Counted from the stretch's first letter, positions 1 to 10,667 are shown. The stretch is DNA of 64,000 bases from Pseudomonadota bacterium (GCA_021849505.1 JAJZSW010000004.1:1-64000); one strand, 5' to 3'. Notes: generated by a model not told the origin, from the sequence alone. A program made the numbers and translations.

Positions 1-1
1 G

Positions 2-622
2 GCCCATCGCGACTTGGCCGGCTTCGACTTCACGCAAGCGAAGGTGGATGAGACGCTGATCCGTCGGCTGCATGGCGGTGAGTTCATGCAGGCCGCGCAC
101 AACGTGGTGTTGATCGGCGGTCCGGGAACCGGCAAGACGCATCTGGCTACCGCGATCGGCGTGGAGGCGATCCAGCATCAGGCCAAACGGGTGCGCTTCT
201 TCTCGACGGTGGAGATCGTCAATGCCTTGGAGCAGGAGAAGGCCAGCGGCCGGCAGGGGCAGTTGGCCTATCGGCTGATGTACGTCGATCTGGTGATCCT
301 GGATGAACTCGGCTATCTGCCCTTCAGCCAGACCGGCGGGGCGCTGCTCTTCCATCTGCTCTCGAAGCTCTACGAGCATACGAGCGTGATGATCACCACG
401 AACCTGTCCTTCACCGAGTGGGGCAGCGTCTTTGGCGACGCCAAGATGACCACCGCGCTGCTTGATCGCCTGACCCATCACTGCCACATCGTCGAGACCG
501 GCAACGAGTCCTGGCGCTTCAAAACGAGTACGGCCCGGCTGCAGCCGGGCCGTACTCGTTCAACCAAATCTCAAGGAGGGAGCAAACCACCCGAAATCGA
601 AGATTTATCCACACCAGCGTAG
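2..622 (+). mobile_element. istB: IS21-family helper ATPase IstB, 5' end outside window
   Basis: IstB is the AAA+ partner of the IS21 transposase IstA. The reading frame is open from base 2, so the start lies before the window. The Walker A motif GGPGTGKTH and a Walker B-like [12 protein letters not shown] are visible, and the family signature [16 protein letters not shown] comes near the end. After that the frame runs on for about 35 residues that do not look like IstB and that include a long DNA palindrome (523-560), so the native C-terminus may have been altered. The IS terminal repeats follow at about 645-690. IstA is not in view. Confidence 0.85.
523..560. repeat. 38-bp perfect palindrome in the 3' end of istB
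   Basis: The two 19-base arms are exactly complementary with no loop. The left half starts AACGAGTACGGCCCGG and the centre is CTGCAG. It lies inside the extended istB frame just after the conserved part of the protein. It could act as a bidirectional terminator or be a recombination scar; there is no T-tract directly after it, so a standard rho-independent terminator is not demonstrated. Confidence 0.8.
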
Positions 623-644
623 CTATACTGCGCGCATAAACCGT

Positions 645-690
645 GGGTCACTTTTAGATGAATATCCCGGGTCAGAATTAAGTGAACGCC
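645..690. repeat. Right-end terminal repeats of the IS21-type element
   Basis: Two spaced, related copies (645-663 and 669-687) both start GGGTCA and end in TGAA plus one base. Tandem internal repeats near the tips are typical of IS21-family ends and are thought to bind the transposase. The element appears to end close to 690, where integrase coding sequence resumes. The exact tip was not determined because the other end is outside the window. Confidence 0.5.
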
Positions 691-691
691 A

Positions 692-1399
692 ACACACCTC
701 GCTATCAATGGCACGCTCAATCGCTACACCGCTCTTGTTTCGGCGATTCTGAACAAGGCGCGTAGAGAATGGGAGTGGATCGATTCGGTGCCGTGCCTGA
801 AGCGGTTTAAGGAAAAGCCGGGTAGGGTTCGCTGGATTACGCCCGAACAGGCGCAAAGGCTTTTGGATGAGCTGCCGGAGCATTTGAGGGAAGCGGTCTT
901 GTTCTCTCTGGCGACCGGGTTAAGGCAAGCCAACGTCTTTCGCTTGGAATGGAGTTGGATCGACATGCAGCATCGTGTGATCCGCATTCCTGGGGCGCAG
1001 TTCAAGAACGGCGACGATCACGGCGTGGCGCTTTCCGACGCTGCCATTGAAGCTCTCAAGCGGCAAATCGGCAAACACCATGTCCGGGTCTTCACCTACA
1101 AGGGGAAGCCTGTGGCCGCGCCTGGATTAGCTTGGAAGAAGGCTTTAACAAGAGCGGGAATTGATGATTTCCGGTGGCACGATCTGCGGCACACCTCGTT
1201 CTCCTGGCTACGCCAGAAGGGCGTGAGTCTCGATGTGATCGAAGCTATCGGCGGATGGCGGGATGGCAAGATGGCGCGGCGGTATGCGCACATTGCTGCT
1301 CATCATCTGGTGCCGCATGTGAAGGTGCTAGACGGTGTCCTGGCACATTTACGGCACACGGGAGTGGAGGAAGGGAACCTTAGTTCCGCAACCCTTTGA
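692..1399 (+). pseudogene. Tyrosine recombinase/phage integrase, N-terminus lost at the IS junction
   Basis: The frame is open from the IS end and reads like the core-binding region of phage/island integrases (NRYTALVSAILNKARREWEW). The whole catalytic domain follows: the first Arg in SLATGLRQANV, the HDLRH box, and the C-terminal Tyr in MARRYAHIA. About 150 N-terminal residues expected for a full integrase are missing, apparently cut off by the IS21-type insertion. A GTG at 788 could still start a catalytic fragment. The gene ends seven bases from the 3' end of tRNA-His, the usual place for the integrase of a tRNA-borne island, so the island would extend leftwards out of the window. Confidence 0.75.
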
Positions 1400-1405
1400 A
1401 TTAGT

Positions 1406-1482
1406 TGGGGTGGCTGATGGGACTCGAACCCACGACAACCGGAATCACAATCCGGGACTCTACCAACTGAGCTACAGCCACC
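1406..1482 (-). tRNA. tRNA-His (GTG)
   Basis: A complete cloverleaf is encoded on the minus strand. The acceptor arms GTGGCTG/CAGCCAC pair, the extra 5' G(-1) typical of tRNA-His is present, the anticodon loop is TTGTGAT, the T-arm is GGTTCGAGTCC, and CCA is encoded. It is the last of three tRNAs transcribed Pro-Arg-His. Its 3' end adjoins the truncated integrase, so it is the likely attachment site of the adjacent island. Confidence 0.96.
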
Positions 1483-1493
1483 ACCCTGAAAAC

Positions 1494-1570
1494 TGGTCCG
1501 CCCGGCGAGACTCGAACTCACAACCCCCGGCTTAGAAGGCCGGTGCTCTATCCGGTTGAGCTACGGGCGG
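1494..1570 (-). tRNA. tRNA-Arg (TCT)
   Basis: The minus strand has acceptor arms CCGCCCG/CGGGCGG, a D-arm TAGCTCAACCGGATAGAGC, anticodon loop CTTCTAA (TCT), a T-loop GTTCGAGTC, and an encoded CCA. It lies between tRNA-Pro and tRNA-His, 11 bases from the latter, and is probably processed from the same transcript. Confidence 0.96.
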
Positions 1571-1599
1571 TCTGTCGAACGGTCGGGGATGCAGGCACC

Positions 1600-1676
1600 T
1601 GGTCGGGGTGGAGGGATTCGAACCCCCGACATCTTGCTCCCAAAGCAAGCGCGCTACCGGGCTGCGCTACACCCCG
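1600..1676 (-). tRNA. tRNA-Pro (TGG)
   Basis: The minus strand has acceptor arms CGGGGTG/CACCCCG, a D-arm beginning TAGCGCAGCCCGG, anticodon loop TTTGGGA (TGG), a standard T-arm, and an encoded CCA. It is the promoter-proximal member of the Pro-Arg-His tRNA cluster. Confidence 0.96.
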
Positions 1677-1805
1677 AGGAGCGCGCATTCTACTGATCCG
1701 CCTCCGGCCGGTCAAATGAATGTGTCGAACCTGTCGAACCTGCGATCCCTGCCCATGACCCTGCCGTGATGAGGCATAATTCGCAACAATTTTGTAACAA
1801 ACGCC

Positions 1806-3395
1806 ATGGAACTCGACAACATCACCAGCATGGAGCGGGCGACCCGCAGGGGGCAGCGCGAACTCTTCCGCTTCGGCATCGCCCTGTTGTTCATCGTCGC
1901 CGTGATGTTCTACACCTGGGCGCAGGGCGGTGGCAGCTTCCTGCTGATCGTGGCCGCGATGATCGGCGGCTACATGGCGATGAACATCGGCGCCAACGAC
2001 GTCGCCAACAACGTCGGCCCGGCCGTCGGTTCCCGTGCCCTGACGATGACCGGCGCGCTGGTCATCGCCGCGATCTGCGAGGCTGCCGGCGCACTGATCG
2101 CGGGTGGCGACGTGGTGCAGACCATTCGCGGCGGCATCATCAGCCCGGAGGCTGTCGCAAACCCCGATACCTTCGTCTGGCTGATGATGGGCGCCCTGCT
2201 CGCCGGGGCGGTGTGGCTGAATATCGCCACGGCCGTCGGCGCGCCCGTGTCCACGACGCACTCCATCGTCGGCGGGGTACTCGGCGCCGGCATCGCCGCG
2301 GGTGGCTGGGACGTGGCCAACTGGGGCAAGATGAGCACGATCGCCGCCAGCTGGGTGATTTCACCGGTCATGGGCGGCCTGATCGCCGCCGCCTTCCTCT
2401 ACCTGATCAAGCGCCAGGTCACTTACCAGGGCGACATGATGGCCGCCGCGCGGCGCACCGTGCCCCTGATGGTAGCGTTCATGGCCTGGGCCTTTTCCAC
2501 CTACCTGCTGCTCAAGGGCGTGCAGGCCCTGATCAAGATGAGTTTCCTGACGGCTGCGCTGATTGGCCTGGTGGTCGCCGTCGCCGTGTACTTCCTGGTC
2601 CGCCCGCGCATCGAACGGCAATCGCGCGCGGAAGTCGCTGCCAGCATCACCGACAAGTCGCGGGTCAATTCGATGTTCACCGTGCCGCTGATCTTTGCGG
2701 CGGCCTTGCTTAGTTTCGCCCATGGCGCCAACGACGTTGCCAACGCAGTCGGTCCGCTGGCCGCCATCGCCGACATCCTCGGCGGCACTGGCGACATCGG
2801 CAAATCGGCCGCGATTCCGCTCTGGGTGATGATGGTCGGGGCGGTTGGCATCGCCATCGGCCTCGCCCTGTTCGGCCCGAAACTGATCCGCACCGTCGGC
2901 TCGGAAATCACCGAACTCGACCAGATGCGCGCCTACTGCATCGCGATGGCCGCGACGATCACCGTCATCATCGCCAGCCAGCTCGGCCTGCCCGTCAGCT
3001 CGACCCACATCGCCGTCGGCGGGGTCTTCGGGGTCGGCTTCCTGCGTGAATACCTGAAGTCCAACTACGCGCGCATGGTCGAGGAGATCAAGTCGCACCA
3101 TCCGGCGGGCGACCAGGCGGCGCTCGATGCCTTCCTCGATCGTTTCGACAAGGCCCCGGTCGAGGACAAGGGCAACATGCTGCGCGAATTGAAGCTCAAG
3201 GCCAAGCTGCAACTGGACGAAGAGGAACTGCTCTCGCCCAAGGAGCGCAAGGGGCTGCGCAAGGTGTATCGCGGCGAGCTGGTCAAGCGCTCGCAGATCG
3301 TCAAGATCGCCGCCGCCTGGGTCATCACCGTGCCGGCCTCGGCCTTCCTCGGCGCGCTGTTCTACTTCGCCATCCGCGGCGCGATGCTGCCCTGA
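1806..3395 (+). CDS. PiT-family inorganic phosphate transporter
   Basis: This is a 529-residue polytopic inner-membrane protein of the PiT/Pho4 family, which imports phosphate (often as a metal-phosphate) with protons or sodium. The family's duplicated signature is present in both halves: GANDVANNVGPAVGSRAL near residue 60 and HGANDVANAVGPLAAIAD near residue 305. A hydrophilic, charged cytoplasmic segment (about residues 420-500) precedes the final membrane helix, as in PitA-type proteins. The ATG at 1806 precedes a basic N-terminal stretch. No phoU-like gene lies next to it. PiT carriers can also take up arsenate, which may matter given the arsenic genes at 20-23 kb; that link is inference. 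Confidence 0.93.
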   Translation: MELDNITSMERATRRGQRELFRFGIALLFIVAVMFYTWAQGGGSFLLIVAAMIGGYMAMNIGANDVANNVGPAVGSRALTMTGALVIAAICEAAGALIAGGDVVQTIRGGIISPEAVANPDTFVWLMMGALLAGAVWLNIATAVGAPVSTTHSIVGGVLGAGIAAGGWDVANWGKMSTIAASWVISPVMGGLIAAAFLYLIKRQVTYQGDMMAAARRTVPLMVAFMAWAFSTYLLLKGVQALIKMSFLTAALIGLVVAVAVYFLVRPRIERQSRAEVAASITDKSRVNSMFTVPLIFAAALLSFAHGANDVANAVGPLAAIADILGGTGDIGKSAAIPLWVMMVGAVGIAIGLALFGPKLIRTVGSEITELDQMRAYCIAMAATITVIIASQLGLPVSSTHIAVGGVFGVGFLREYLKSNYARMVEEIKSHHPAGDQAALDAFLDRFDKAPVEDKGNMLRELKLKAKLQLDEEELLSPKERKGLRKVYRGELVKRSQIVKIAAAWVITVPASAFLGALFYFAIRGAMLP

Positions 3396-3450
3396 GCCCT
3401 CCGAACGGCCGCGTCATCATCGCGCCGCCTGAAACTGCTATCTTCGGGCC

Positions 3451-3848
3451 ATGGAATCGAAAGACAGCAGCCCTGGTCATGCCACCGAAAGCCCGTTCAA
3501 GGGCAAGACCGGCCTCACCCGCCTGATCAACGCCTGCCGCTACTCGTTCGACGGCTTCGCCGCCGCCTACCGCCATGAGGATGCCTTCCGCCAGGAGACG
3601 TGGCTGGCGCTGGTGCTGATTCCGCTCGCGCTGTTCCTGCCGGCCAGCGGCATCGGCAAGGCGCTGATGATCGCCAGCGTCCTGCTGGTGCTGATCGTCG
3701 AATTGCTGAATTCAGCCGTGGAAGCAGCGGTGGATCGCGTGTCGCTGGAACGCCATCATCTCGCCAAGCGCGCCAAGGACATCGGCAGCGCGGCGGTGCT
3801 GCTCGCGCTGGTCAACGTCGTCGCGACCTGGGGGCTGGTGCTGTTCGG

Positions 3849-3852
<4 letters not shown>
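3451..3852 (+). CDS. dgkA: Diacylglycerol kinase (DgkA type)
   Basis: At 133 residues it is slightly longer than the usual 120, because of a polar N-terminal extension. It phosphorylates diacylglycerol to phosphatidic acid in the inner membrane, recycling lipid from periplasmic glucan synthesis. The family core is clear: [22 protein letters not shown], then three membrane helices, with the catalytic-site stretch [13 protein letters not shown]. The 3' end overlaps the glmM stop codon by four bases; the two genes converge. Confidence 0.93.
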
Positions 3853-5209
<1,357 letters not shown>

Positions 5210-5210
<1 letters not shown>

Positions 5211-6055
5211 TACTGATTTCCCCTTTCCATGGCGGCCCAGACCGCCAATGCATCCTTCGTTGCGGCGACGTCATGCACGCGCACGATGCGCGCGCCGCGC
5301 TCGACCGCCAGCACCGCCGCCGCCACGCTGGCCGGCATGCGTGCCGCGCCGTTCGGCTGGCCGGTCACCGCGCCGAGCATCGACTTGCGCGACAGCCCGG
5401 CCAGCACCGGCACGCCGAGTTCAGTGAACCGCCGCAACTCGCGCAGCAGCGTGTAGTTGTGTTCCGCCGTCTTGCCGAAGCCGAAGCCCGGGTCGACCAG
5501 CAGGCGTTCCTTCGCGATGCCGGCCGCCTGGCAGGCCATCAGGCGCGCCGTGAGGAAGGCATGAACCTCTTCGACGACATCCTCGTACCGAGGGCTGGCC
5601 TGCATCGTGCGCGGTTCGCCCTGCATGTGCATCAAACAAATCCCGACTTCGCTGTCTGCCACGGCCTCCAGAGCGCCGGGGGTCCGCAGCGCCGCGATGT
5701 CGTTGATCAGCGCCGCGCCCTCCCCGATCGCCATGCGCATGACTTCCGGCTTCATTGTGTCGACCGAGACCGGCAGGCCCCAGTCGCGCACCGCCTTCAG
5801 CACCGGCAGCAGCCGGACGATCTCCATCTCGGCCGGCACGGGCGCCGCGCCGGGGCGCGAGGACTCGGCGCCGAGGTCGAGGAGGTCCGCCCCCGCCGCG
5901 CGCTGCGCCTCGGCATGGGCGATGGCCGCGTCCGCGTCGCCGCCGACCCCGTCGCCCGAGAACGAGTCGGGCGTGAGGTTGACGATGCCCATGATCAAAG
6001 GCCGATCATCAGCGGAAAGCGGCAGCCGGTACCGGCCGCAATACAGCGTTGTCAT
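5210..6055 (-). CDS. folP: Dihydropteroate synthase
   Basis: FolP condenses p-aminobenzoate with hydroxymethyl-dihydropterin diphosphate in folate synthesis and is the sulfonamide target. The 281-residue protein has the substrate loops [29 protein letters not shown] and [13 protein letters not shown]. The ATG at 6055 gives the normal N-terminus; a longer open frame upstream has no family similarity. The gene is upstream of glmM and overlaps it by one base. Confidence 0.96.
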
Positions 6056-6102
6056 GGGCCGGATTCTACCGGCTGGCAGGCCGATCCAGGCGTGCGCCGA
6101 TC

Positions 6103-6876
6103 TCAGCGCGCCAGCTTGCGCACCAGCGCGCGCAGTTCGGTGATCGACCAGGTTCCGGACGCCAGCTGCGGCAGCTTCAAATTGCCGGCGAGGATCAGCG
6201 GCAGCTTGTAGTCCTCGGTATGGTTGGTGCCATGCAGCGTGTCGTGGCCGGCATGGTCGCTGGTCACGACGAGCGCATGGCGGCCGCGCCTGCTCACTTC
6301 TTCGAACAAGGGGGAGAGCGCCGCGTCGATCTGGGTCAGCTCGTCGAGATAATCCTGCGACAGCCAGCCCGACTCGCCGCCCGCCCATTCGAGCCCGCTC
6401 ACGTGGAGGAAGGCGAAGCGCTTGCCTTCGCCACGGAAGAAGGCACGCATGCGCTCGATGCCATCGTGCGGTGCGAGACCATGCGCGCCGACGGCCGCAT
6501 TGACCAGATAGCCGAGCTTCGGTTTCGAATAGTAATAGGCAGTGCGATAGCCCGCCATGCGTGCATCGTCGAAGAGGGTCGACTTGACCACCTGCGGCTG
6601 CCCCGGTTGCCAGTCGTTGTCGACCTTGCCGTTCTGTGCTGGTGGCAACCCCGTCATCATCGCGGTGTGCGCGATCAGCGTCTTCGGCGGCTCGACGCTG
6701 CGCCCTTGCAGCGTAAAACGGCCTGACTGCATCAGCGCGTGCAGCATCGGGCTGGTCCTGGCGCTCAGGGCGCCGGGATGCAGTGCGTCGATCGAGACGA
6801 CGAGAATGCTGTCGGCGGCGAACGCCTTCGTCGCAACCAGCAGGATAAGCAGTGACAACACTTTACGAAGTTTCAC
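6103..6876 (-). CDS. Periplasmic alkaline-phosphatase/nucleotide-pyrophosphatase superfamily protein
   Basis: This is a 257-residue protein with an N-terminal signal peptide (LLILLVATKAFA). Its fold family is suggested by the metal-binding opening VVSIDALHPG, the nucleophile region KTLIAHTAMMTG and the metal-binding SDHAGHDTLHGTNH near residue 215. Such enzymes hydrolyse phosphate mono- or diesters using two metals; the substrate cannot be told. The GTG start at 6876 lies two bases after the stop of the NtrC-type regulator and has a GGAGAGGAA ribosome site, so it is the last gene of the binding protein-kinase-regulator operon. Its role in that operon is unknown. Confidence 0.72.
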   Translation of the reverse strand: MKLRKVLSLLILLVATKAFAADSILVVSIDALHPGALSARTSPMLHALMQSGRFTLQGRSVEPPKTLIAHTAMMTGLPPAQNGKVDNDWQPGQPQVVKSTLFDDARMAGYRTAYYYSKPKLGYLVNAAVGAHGLAPHDGIERMRAFFRGEGKRFAFLHVSGLEWAGGESGWLSQDYLDELTQIDAALSPLFEEVSRRGRHALVVTSDHAGHDTLHGTNHTEDYKLPLILAGNLKLPQLASGTWSITELRALVRKLAR

Positions 6877-6878
6877 GA

Positions 6879-8201
6879 TCAGGCTTCCTCTCCGGCTTGC
6901 GCGCGAATTTCGTGCTTCTTCATCTTTTCCCAGAGGTTTTTTCGGCTGATGCCCAGTTGCGCGGCGGTTTCCGCGATGCGTCCCTGGTTGGCGGCAAGCG
7001 CCTCGACGATGCGCCGGCGCTCGCTGGCGGCGACGTGATCGGCGAGCGTCGGGGCGGGCATCGCCTGCGCAGCGGCACAGTCGCCGCACAGCGTCGCAGC
7101 GGTCAGCACCGGCGCGGGCGAGAGGATGCAGCCGCGTTCGAGGCAATGGCGCAGCTCGCGCACGTTGCCGGGCCAGTCGGCGGCCAGCATCGCGTCCTCG
7201 GCACTGGCGTCCAGGCTGCGTTTCGCCCCATCCCCCGAAAACTCGGCGAGGAAGCGGTCGGACAGCCAGAGGATGTCCTCGCGGCGCTCCCGCAAGGGCG
7301 GAATGTCGATCTGCACGACATGGATGCGGTAATACAGATCTTCGCGAAAGCGGCCCTCCTCCACCATCTTCTTCAGGTCGCGATGCGTGGCGCAGACGAG
7401 GCGGATATTGACCGGAATCGGCTTTTCCCCGCCGACGCGCACGATGGCGCGTTCCTGGATCGCGCGCAGCAGCTTGACTTGCATCGGCAGCGACATGTCG
7501 CCGATTTCGTCGAGGAACAGCGTGCCACCATCCGCCTGCTCGAAGCAGCCCTTGTGCTCCTTCACCGCGCCGGTGAAGGCGCCGCGTGCATGACCGAAGA
7601 GTTCGGCCTCCATCAGGGATTCGCTCACCGCCCCGCAGTTCACGGCCACGAAAGGCTGCTTGCCGGACGGATCGGCCTGCGCATGCAGGGCACGGGCGAC
7701 CACCTCCTTGCCGACGCCCGACTCGCCGGTAATCAGTACCATGCGTGCATTCGCGGCCAGGCGGGGCAGCATCGCCTCGATCTGGCGCATCCTGCTGGAG
7801 ATGCCCAATTGCGGATTGTCATCTGTACCAGTACGTTCGCGTGTACTCAGGCTGCGCACCTTGTCGAGCAGTTTCGGCACGTCGAGCGGCTTGGTCAGGT
7901 AGTCCTCTGCGCCCAGCTTCAGCAGGCGCACCGCCTGGTCGATCGCGCCATGGCCGGTGATGAACAGGAAGGGCGGCAAGGGCTGGCCGGATTGCCGCAA
8001 TTCGACGAACAGCTCCTCACCGGAGATATCCGGCAGGCGGATGTCGCTGATGGCCAGCGCATAGTGCTTGTGCAGCAGGCCCGGCACCGCAAGGCGGCCG
8101 CGCTGGAACCAGTCGCAGGCATAGCCTTCCATGTCCAGCCGCTCGACGAGCGCCTCGCCCATGATCGGGTCGTCCTCGATCAGGCAGATCTGCGGTTTCA
8201 T
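6879..8201 (-). CDS. Sigma-54-dependent response regulator (NtrC family)
   Basis: The 440 residues form three domains. The receiver (1-120) has acidic residues EDD at 9-11, the phospho-acceptor D53 in AISDIRLPD and the conserved KP near 100. The AAA+ sigma-54 activation domain (about 140-375) carries the Walker motif GESGVGKE and the sigma-54-contacting loop GAFTGA. A Fis-type helix-turn-helix lies at about 395-435 ([19 protein letters not shown]). The start overlaps the end of the kinase gene by four bases, so they form one two-component system. The predicted targets are the sigma-54 promoters at 10730 and 17881, each with paired palindromes upstream. ArrR/ArxR-like regulators are organised the same way; that comparison is from memory. 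Confidence 0.9.
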   Translation of the reverse strand: MKPQICLIEDDPIMGEALVERLDMEGYACDWFQRGRLAVPGLLHKHYALAISDIRLPDISGEELFVELRQSGQPLPPFLFITGHGAIDQAVRLLKLGAEDYLTKPLDVPKLLDKVRSLSTRERTGTDDNPQLGISSRMRQIEAMLPRLAANARMVLITGESGVGKEVVARALHAQADPSGKQPFVAVNCGAVSESLMEAELFGHARGAFTGAVKEHKGCFEQADGGTLFLDEIGDMSLPMQVKLLRAIQERAIVRVGGEKPIPVNIRLVCATHRDLKKMVEEGRFREDLYYRIHVVQIDIPPLRERREDILWLSDRFLAEFSGDGAKRSLDASAEDAMLAADWPGNVRELRHCLERGCILSPAPVLTAATLCGDCAAAQAMPAPTLADHVAASERRRIVEALAANQGRIAETAAQLGISRKNLWEKMKKHEIRAQAGEEA

Positions 8202-9703
8202 GCTGCGTTCCCCTGTTTCAGTGCCGTCTCGCCAAGACTGACTTTCGCTGCGGCGGCATCATCAGGCGGCAACGGCAGGCTGACAACGAAACGAATCTCG
8301 CCATCGCGGCACTCGACCGCAATGCTGCCGTTCAGCTGCTTGACGGTTTGATAGGTGACCCACAGTCCAAGCCCATGCCCGCCTTCGCGGCCGGACACGA
8401 AAGGCTCGAACAGGTGGGCAAGAATTTCCTGCGGCGGCGGCTCGCCTTCATTGGCGACCACCAGACTGAACTCGTCGCTTGTTCTGCTTGCCATCACGCG
8501 GATGCGCCCCTCCTGCGGTGTCGCCGCGATGGCGTTCAGCAGCAGGTTGATGAGCACCTGCCGGACGAAGCTCGCCGGCAAGGGCAGGCTTTCCGGCAAG
8601 TCGATTTCGAATTCGAGGTGTATGAGTTTCTTGGCGACCTGGGGTTCGATCAGCGTGCGCACATCCTCGAAATCCTGCCGGCCAAGGTCGCGCGCCTGCA
8701 CGCGCGCCTGCACGAGCAACGCCCCGACCGTCTCGGTGATCTGCTGCAAGCCGCGTTCGAGCAGGGCCACGGTGCGCGCCGTGGCGGCATCCATCGTCCC
8801 GCGCTGCTTCAGGGTATCGATGGCCATCAGCATCCCGCCGAGCGGGTTGTTGACCTCGTGCGCGATACCGGCGGCCAGCCGGCCCACGGCGGCCAGCCGC
8901 TCGGACTGCATGACCTCCTTTTCGAGCGCGGTTTTTTCGCGAATTTCGGCGGCGGCCCGGCGATAGGCCGTGAAAAGTTCCCCGAGTTCATCATGGTAGG
9001 CATACAACTCTGGACCCAGTTCCTCGGGCGCACCCGTGACGATCTCGCTCATGCCGTGTGCCAGCTGCACCAGCGGTTCGGTCATGCGCCGACCCCAGTA
9101 CCAGTTGAGCGGCAGCAGGATTGCCAGCACCAGGGCGCACGTGCCGGCGGCACCCAGGGCAAAACCGAAGAAGCGCGGCAGGAAGACATCCTTGCTGTGC
9201 GTGATCACCAGGGTACCGAGATGCTCGCCTTCTTCGGCCAGCGGTATCGAGACATGCAGCCGGTCGGATCCCGGGAACTCATGTGCTCCGGTGGCCTCCG
9301 GGTTCTTGATGCGCAGAGCTTCGGCCAACTCCGGGAAGTCCTCTCCCAGGCTGGCCAGATCGGCAAGGATGGGCATCGCGAGGGGCTGCGATGAAACGAG
9401 CACCCGCAGATTCCTGTCGACGACGAAGATCGCCGCCGGGTCCATGGCCTGCCTGCTGCCTTCGTCATGAAAAGGCGCGCGAATCAGTTCATAAGCGCGC
9501 CAGATATCGTCGTGCAGCAGCGTCGTAAACAGGGTTTTGGCGAGGGTAAACCCAAGACTTTCGGAACTGATGACGAGATCGTGCTTGAGATCGTCGAAGG
9601 CCCGCAGCATGAGCGCGCCGGAGACCGCCAGCGTTGCGGCGACGATCAGGCTGCTGCCCCACAGCGGAATCTTGTGACGCAAGCTGAGGTCGAAGAAACG
9701 CAT
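8198..9703 (-). CDS. Membrane sensor histidine kinase of the oxyanion-reductase cluster
   Basis: It has 501 residues: a first membrane helix (about 12-32), a periplasmic region (about 35-175), a second helix (VLAILLPLNWYWG) and a HAMP-like segment. The phospho-acceptor box is LAAGIAHEVNNPLGG near residue 280, and the ATPase domain has the N-box LLLNAIAATPQEG and a G-box GGHGLGLW. The VNNPLGG H-box is typical of NtrB-like kinases that pair with sigma-54 activators. It starts eight bases after the PhnD-like gene and overlaps the regulator gene. The likely arrangement is binding protein sensing a ligand, kinase, then regulator; the ligand is unknown. Confidence 0.9.
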   Translation of the reverse strand: MRFFDLSLRHKIPLWGSSLIVAATLAVSGALMLRAFDDLKHDLVISSESLGFTLAKTLFTTLLHDDIWRAYELIRAPFHDEGSRQAMDPAAIFVVDRNLRVLVSSQPLAMPILADLASLGEDFPELAEALRIKNPEATGAHEFPGSDRLHVSIPLAEEGEHLGTLVITHSKDVFLPRFFGFALGAAGTCALVLAILLPLNWYWGRRMTEPLVQLAHGMSEIVTGAPEELGPELYAYHDELGELFTAYRRAAAEIREKTALEKEVMQSERLAAVGRLAAGIAHEVNNPLGGMLMAIDTLKQRGTMDAATARTVALLERGLQQITETVGALLVQARVQARDLGRQDFEDVRTLIEPQVAKKLIHLEFEIDLPESLPLPASFVRQVLINLLLNAIAATPQEGRIRVMASRTSDEFSLVVANEGEPPPQEILAHLFEPFVSGREGGHGLGLWVTYQTVKQLNGSIAVECRDGEIRFVVSLPLPPDDAAAAKVSLGETALKQGNAA

Positions 9704-9711
9704 CGGGCCGG

Positions 9712-10602
9712 TCAGTATTCGCCGAAGGCGCGCATCATGTCGACCACGCCGGCGTATAGCCGCAGCTCGCCGACAGTGAAACCGTCGAGGTTGAGCTGCT
9801 CAAGAATGCGGCGGCCAGCGACGTCATTGGACATGTCGAGCAGCACGCGCTGCATCGTCGCAAAGTCCTCCGCCGACACGGAACGATGGGCAGCGAAAGG
9901 CGGAAAGCCATATTCCGGCGAAGCGCCGATGATGCGCGTGCGCGCGGTGAGTTCGGGTTTGATGCGCGTGAGCGTGTCCCACACGTAACTGTCCATCGAG
10001 GCGCCCTCGGCCATGCCGCTGGCCACGGCCTCGACCGCCTTGCGGTGGGAAAACGTGAAGAAGGTTTTGCGAAAGAAGGTTTGGGGGTTCTCCCCAAGCT
10101 GCCGTACCCAATAACGCGGCACGAGATAGCCGGTGTTCGAATACGGGTCGGAATAGGCGAAGGCGGCGCCTTTGAGATCGGCCATGCCCTGCGCTTTGGC
10201 ATTGTCCGCATGCACCAGCAGATAGGCCCGGTAATAGGGGCGACCCTTGTTGACCGGTACCACCAGCAACCGCACCAGATCCTTCAGATACAAAAACGGG
10301 TAATCGCACAGCCAGGCGAATTCGAGGCGGGACTGGTGCAATAAATCCATCGTTTCGCGGTAACTGTTGCGCGGGTGAAATTCAATGGTGACGCCGAGTT
10401 TCGCTTCCAGATAGCGGCGCCATTCCGCCATCAATGCATGCCGGTCATGCACGAAGGCGGGGGTCAGGCCGATCCGGATGATGCGTTGCGCGCCGACCGT
10501 GCTGGCGAGCGCACCCGCCGACCCCAGCGCGATAGCCGCCGCCCCCGCTTGCAGCAGACGCCGCCGCTGCCGATTACCGTTTGGTAACTCGATGGATCCC
10601 AT
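9712..10602 (-). CDS. PhnD-like periplasmic oxyanion-binding protein, likely sensory
   Basis: The 296-residue solute-binding protein belongs to the phosphate/phosphonate PhnD type. A twin-arginine-like, basic signal region (RQRRRLLQAGAAAIALGSAG) precedes the mature part starting around IIRIGLTPAF. No transporter permease or ATPase is nearby and the kinase gene follows by eight bases, so it more probably presents a ligand to the sensor kinase, as ArrX/ArxX/AioX-type proteins do in arsenic systems (family knowledge). ATG at 10602 is chosen because GGGGGG sits about nine bases upstream; a GTG three codons earlier would abut that site. A regulatory palindrome (10573-10588) overlaps the first codons. 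Confidence 0.82.
   Translation of the reverse strand: MGSIELPNGNRQRRRLLQAGAAAIALGSAGALASTVGAQRIIRIGLTPAFVHDRHALMAEWRRYLEAKLGVTIEFHPRNSYRETMDLLHQSRLEFAWLCDYPFLYLKDLVRLLVVPVNKGRPYYRAYLLVHADNAKAQGMADLKGAAFAYSDPYSNTGYLVPRYWVRQLGENPQTFFRKTFFTFSHRKAVEAVASGMAEGASMDSYVWDTLTRIKPELTARTRIIGASPEYGFPPFAAHRSVSAEDFATMQRVLLDMSNDVAGRRILEQLNLDGFTVGELRLYAGVVDMMRAFGEY
10573..10588. promoter_or_regulatory. Palindromic activator site 1 (ATTAC-N6-GTAAC)
   Basis: The sequence ATTACCGTTTGGTAAC is an imperfect palindrome of the form GTTAC-N6-GTAAC, located within the first codons of the PhnD-like gene. Its centre is 44 bp from that of site 2, about four helical turns. The same paired arrangement recurs at 17692-17749. 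Candidate upstream activating sequence for the NtrC-type regulator; no experimental support. Confidence 0.6.
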
Positions 10603-10616
10603 TCCAAGCACCCCCC

Positions 10617-10632
10617 GTTACTGATTGGTAAC
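10617..10632. promoter_or_regulatory. Palindromic activator site 2 (GTTAC-N6-GTAAC)
   Basis: The sequence GTTACTGATTGGTAAC has perfect five-base arms. It ends 97 bp before the -24 element of the sigma-54 promoter, a normal enhancer distance, and lies between the divergent regulator and reductase operons, so it could control both. Confidence 0.65.
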
Positions 10633-10649
10633 ACTGATTATAGGAAGGG

Positions 10650-10667
10650 TCTTCGGCTTACCGAAGA
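10650..10667. repeat. Inverted repeat in the divergent promoter region
   Basis: TCTTCGG and CCGAAGA form a perfect seven-base stem around a CTTA loop. There is no long T-tract on either side, so it may be an operator or a hairpin in the minus-strand leader rather than a terminator. Confidence 0.45.
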
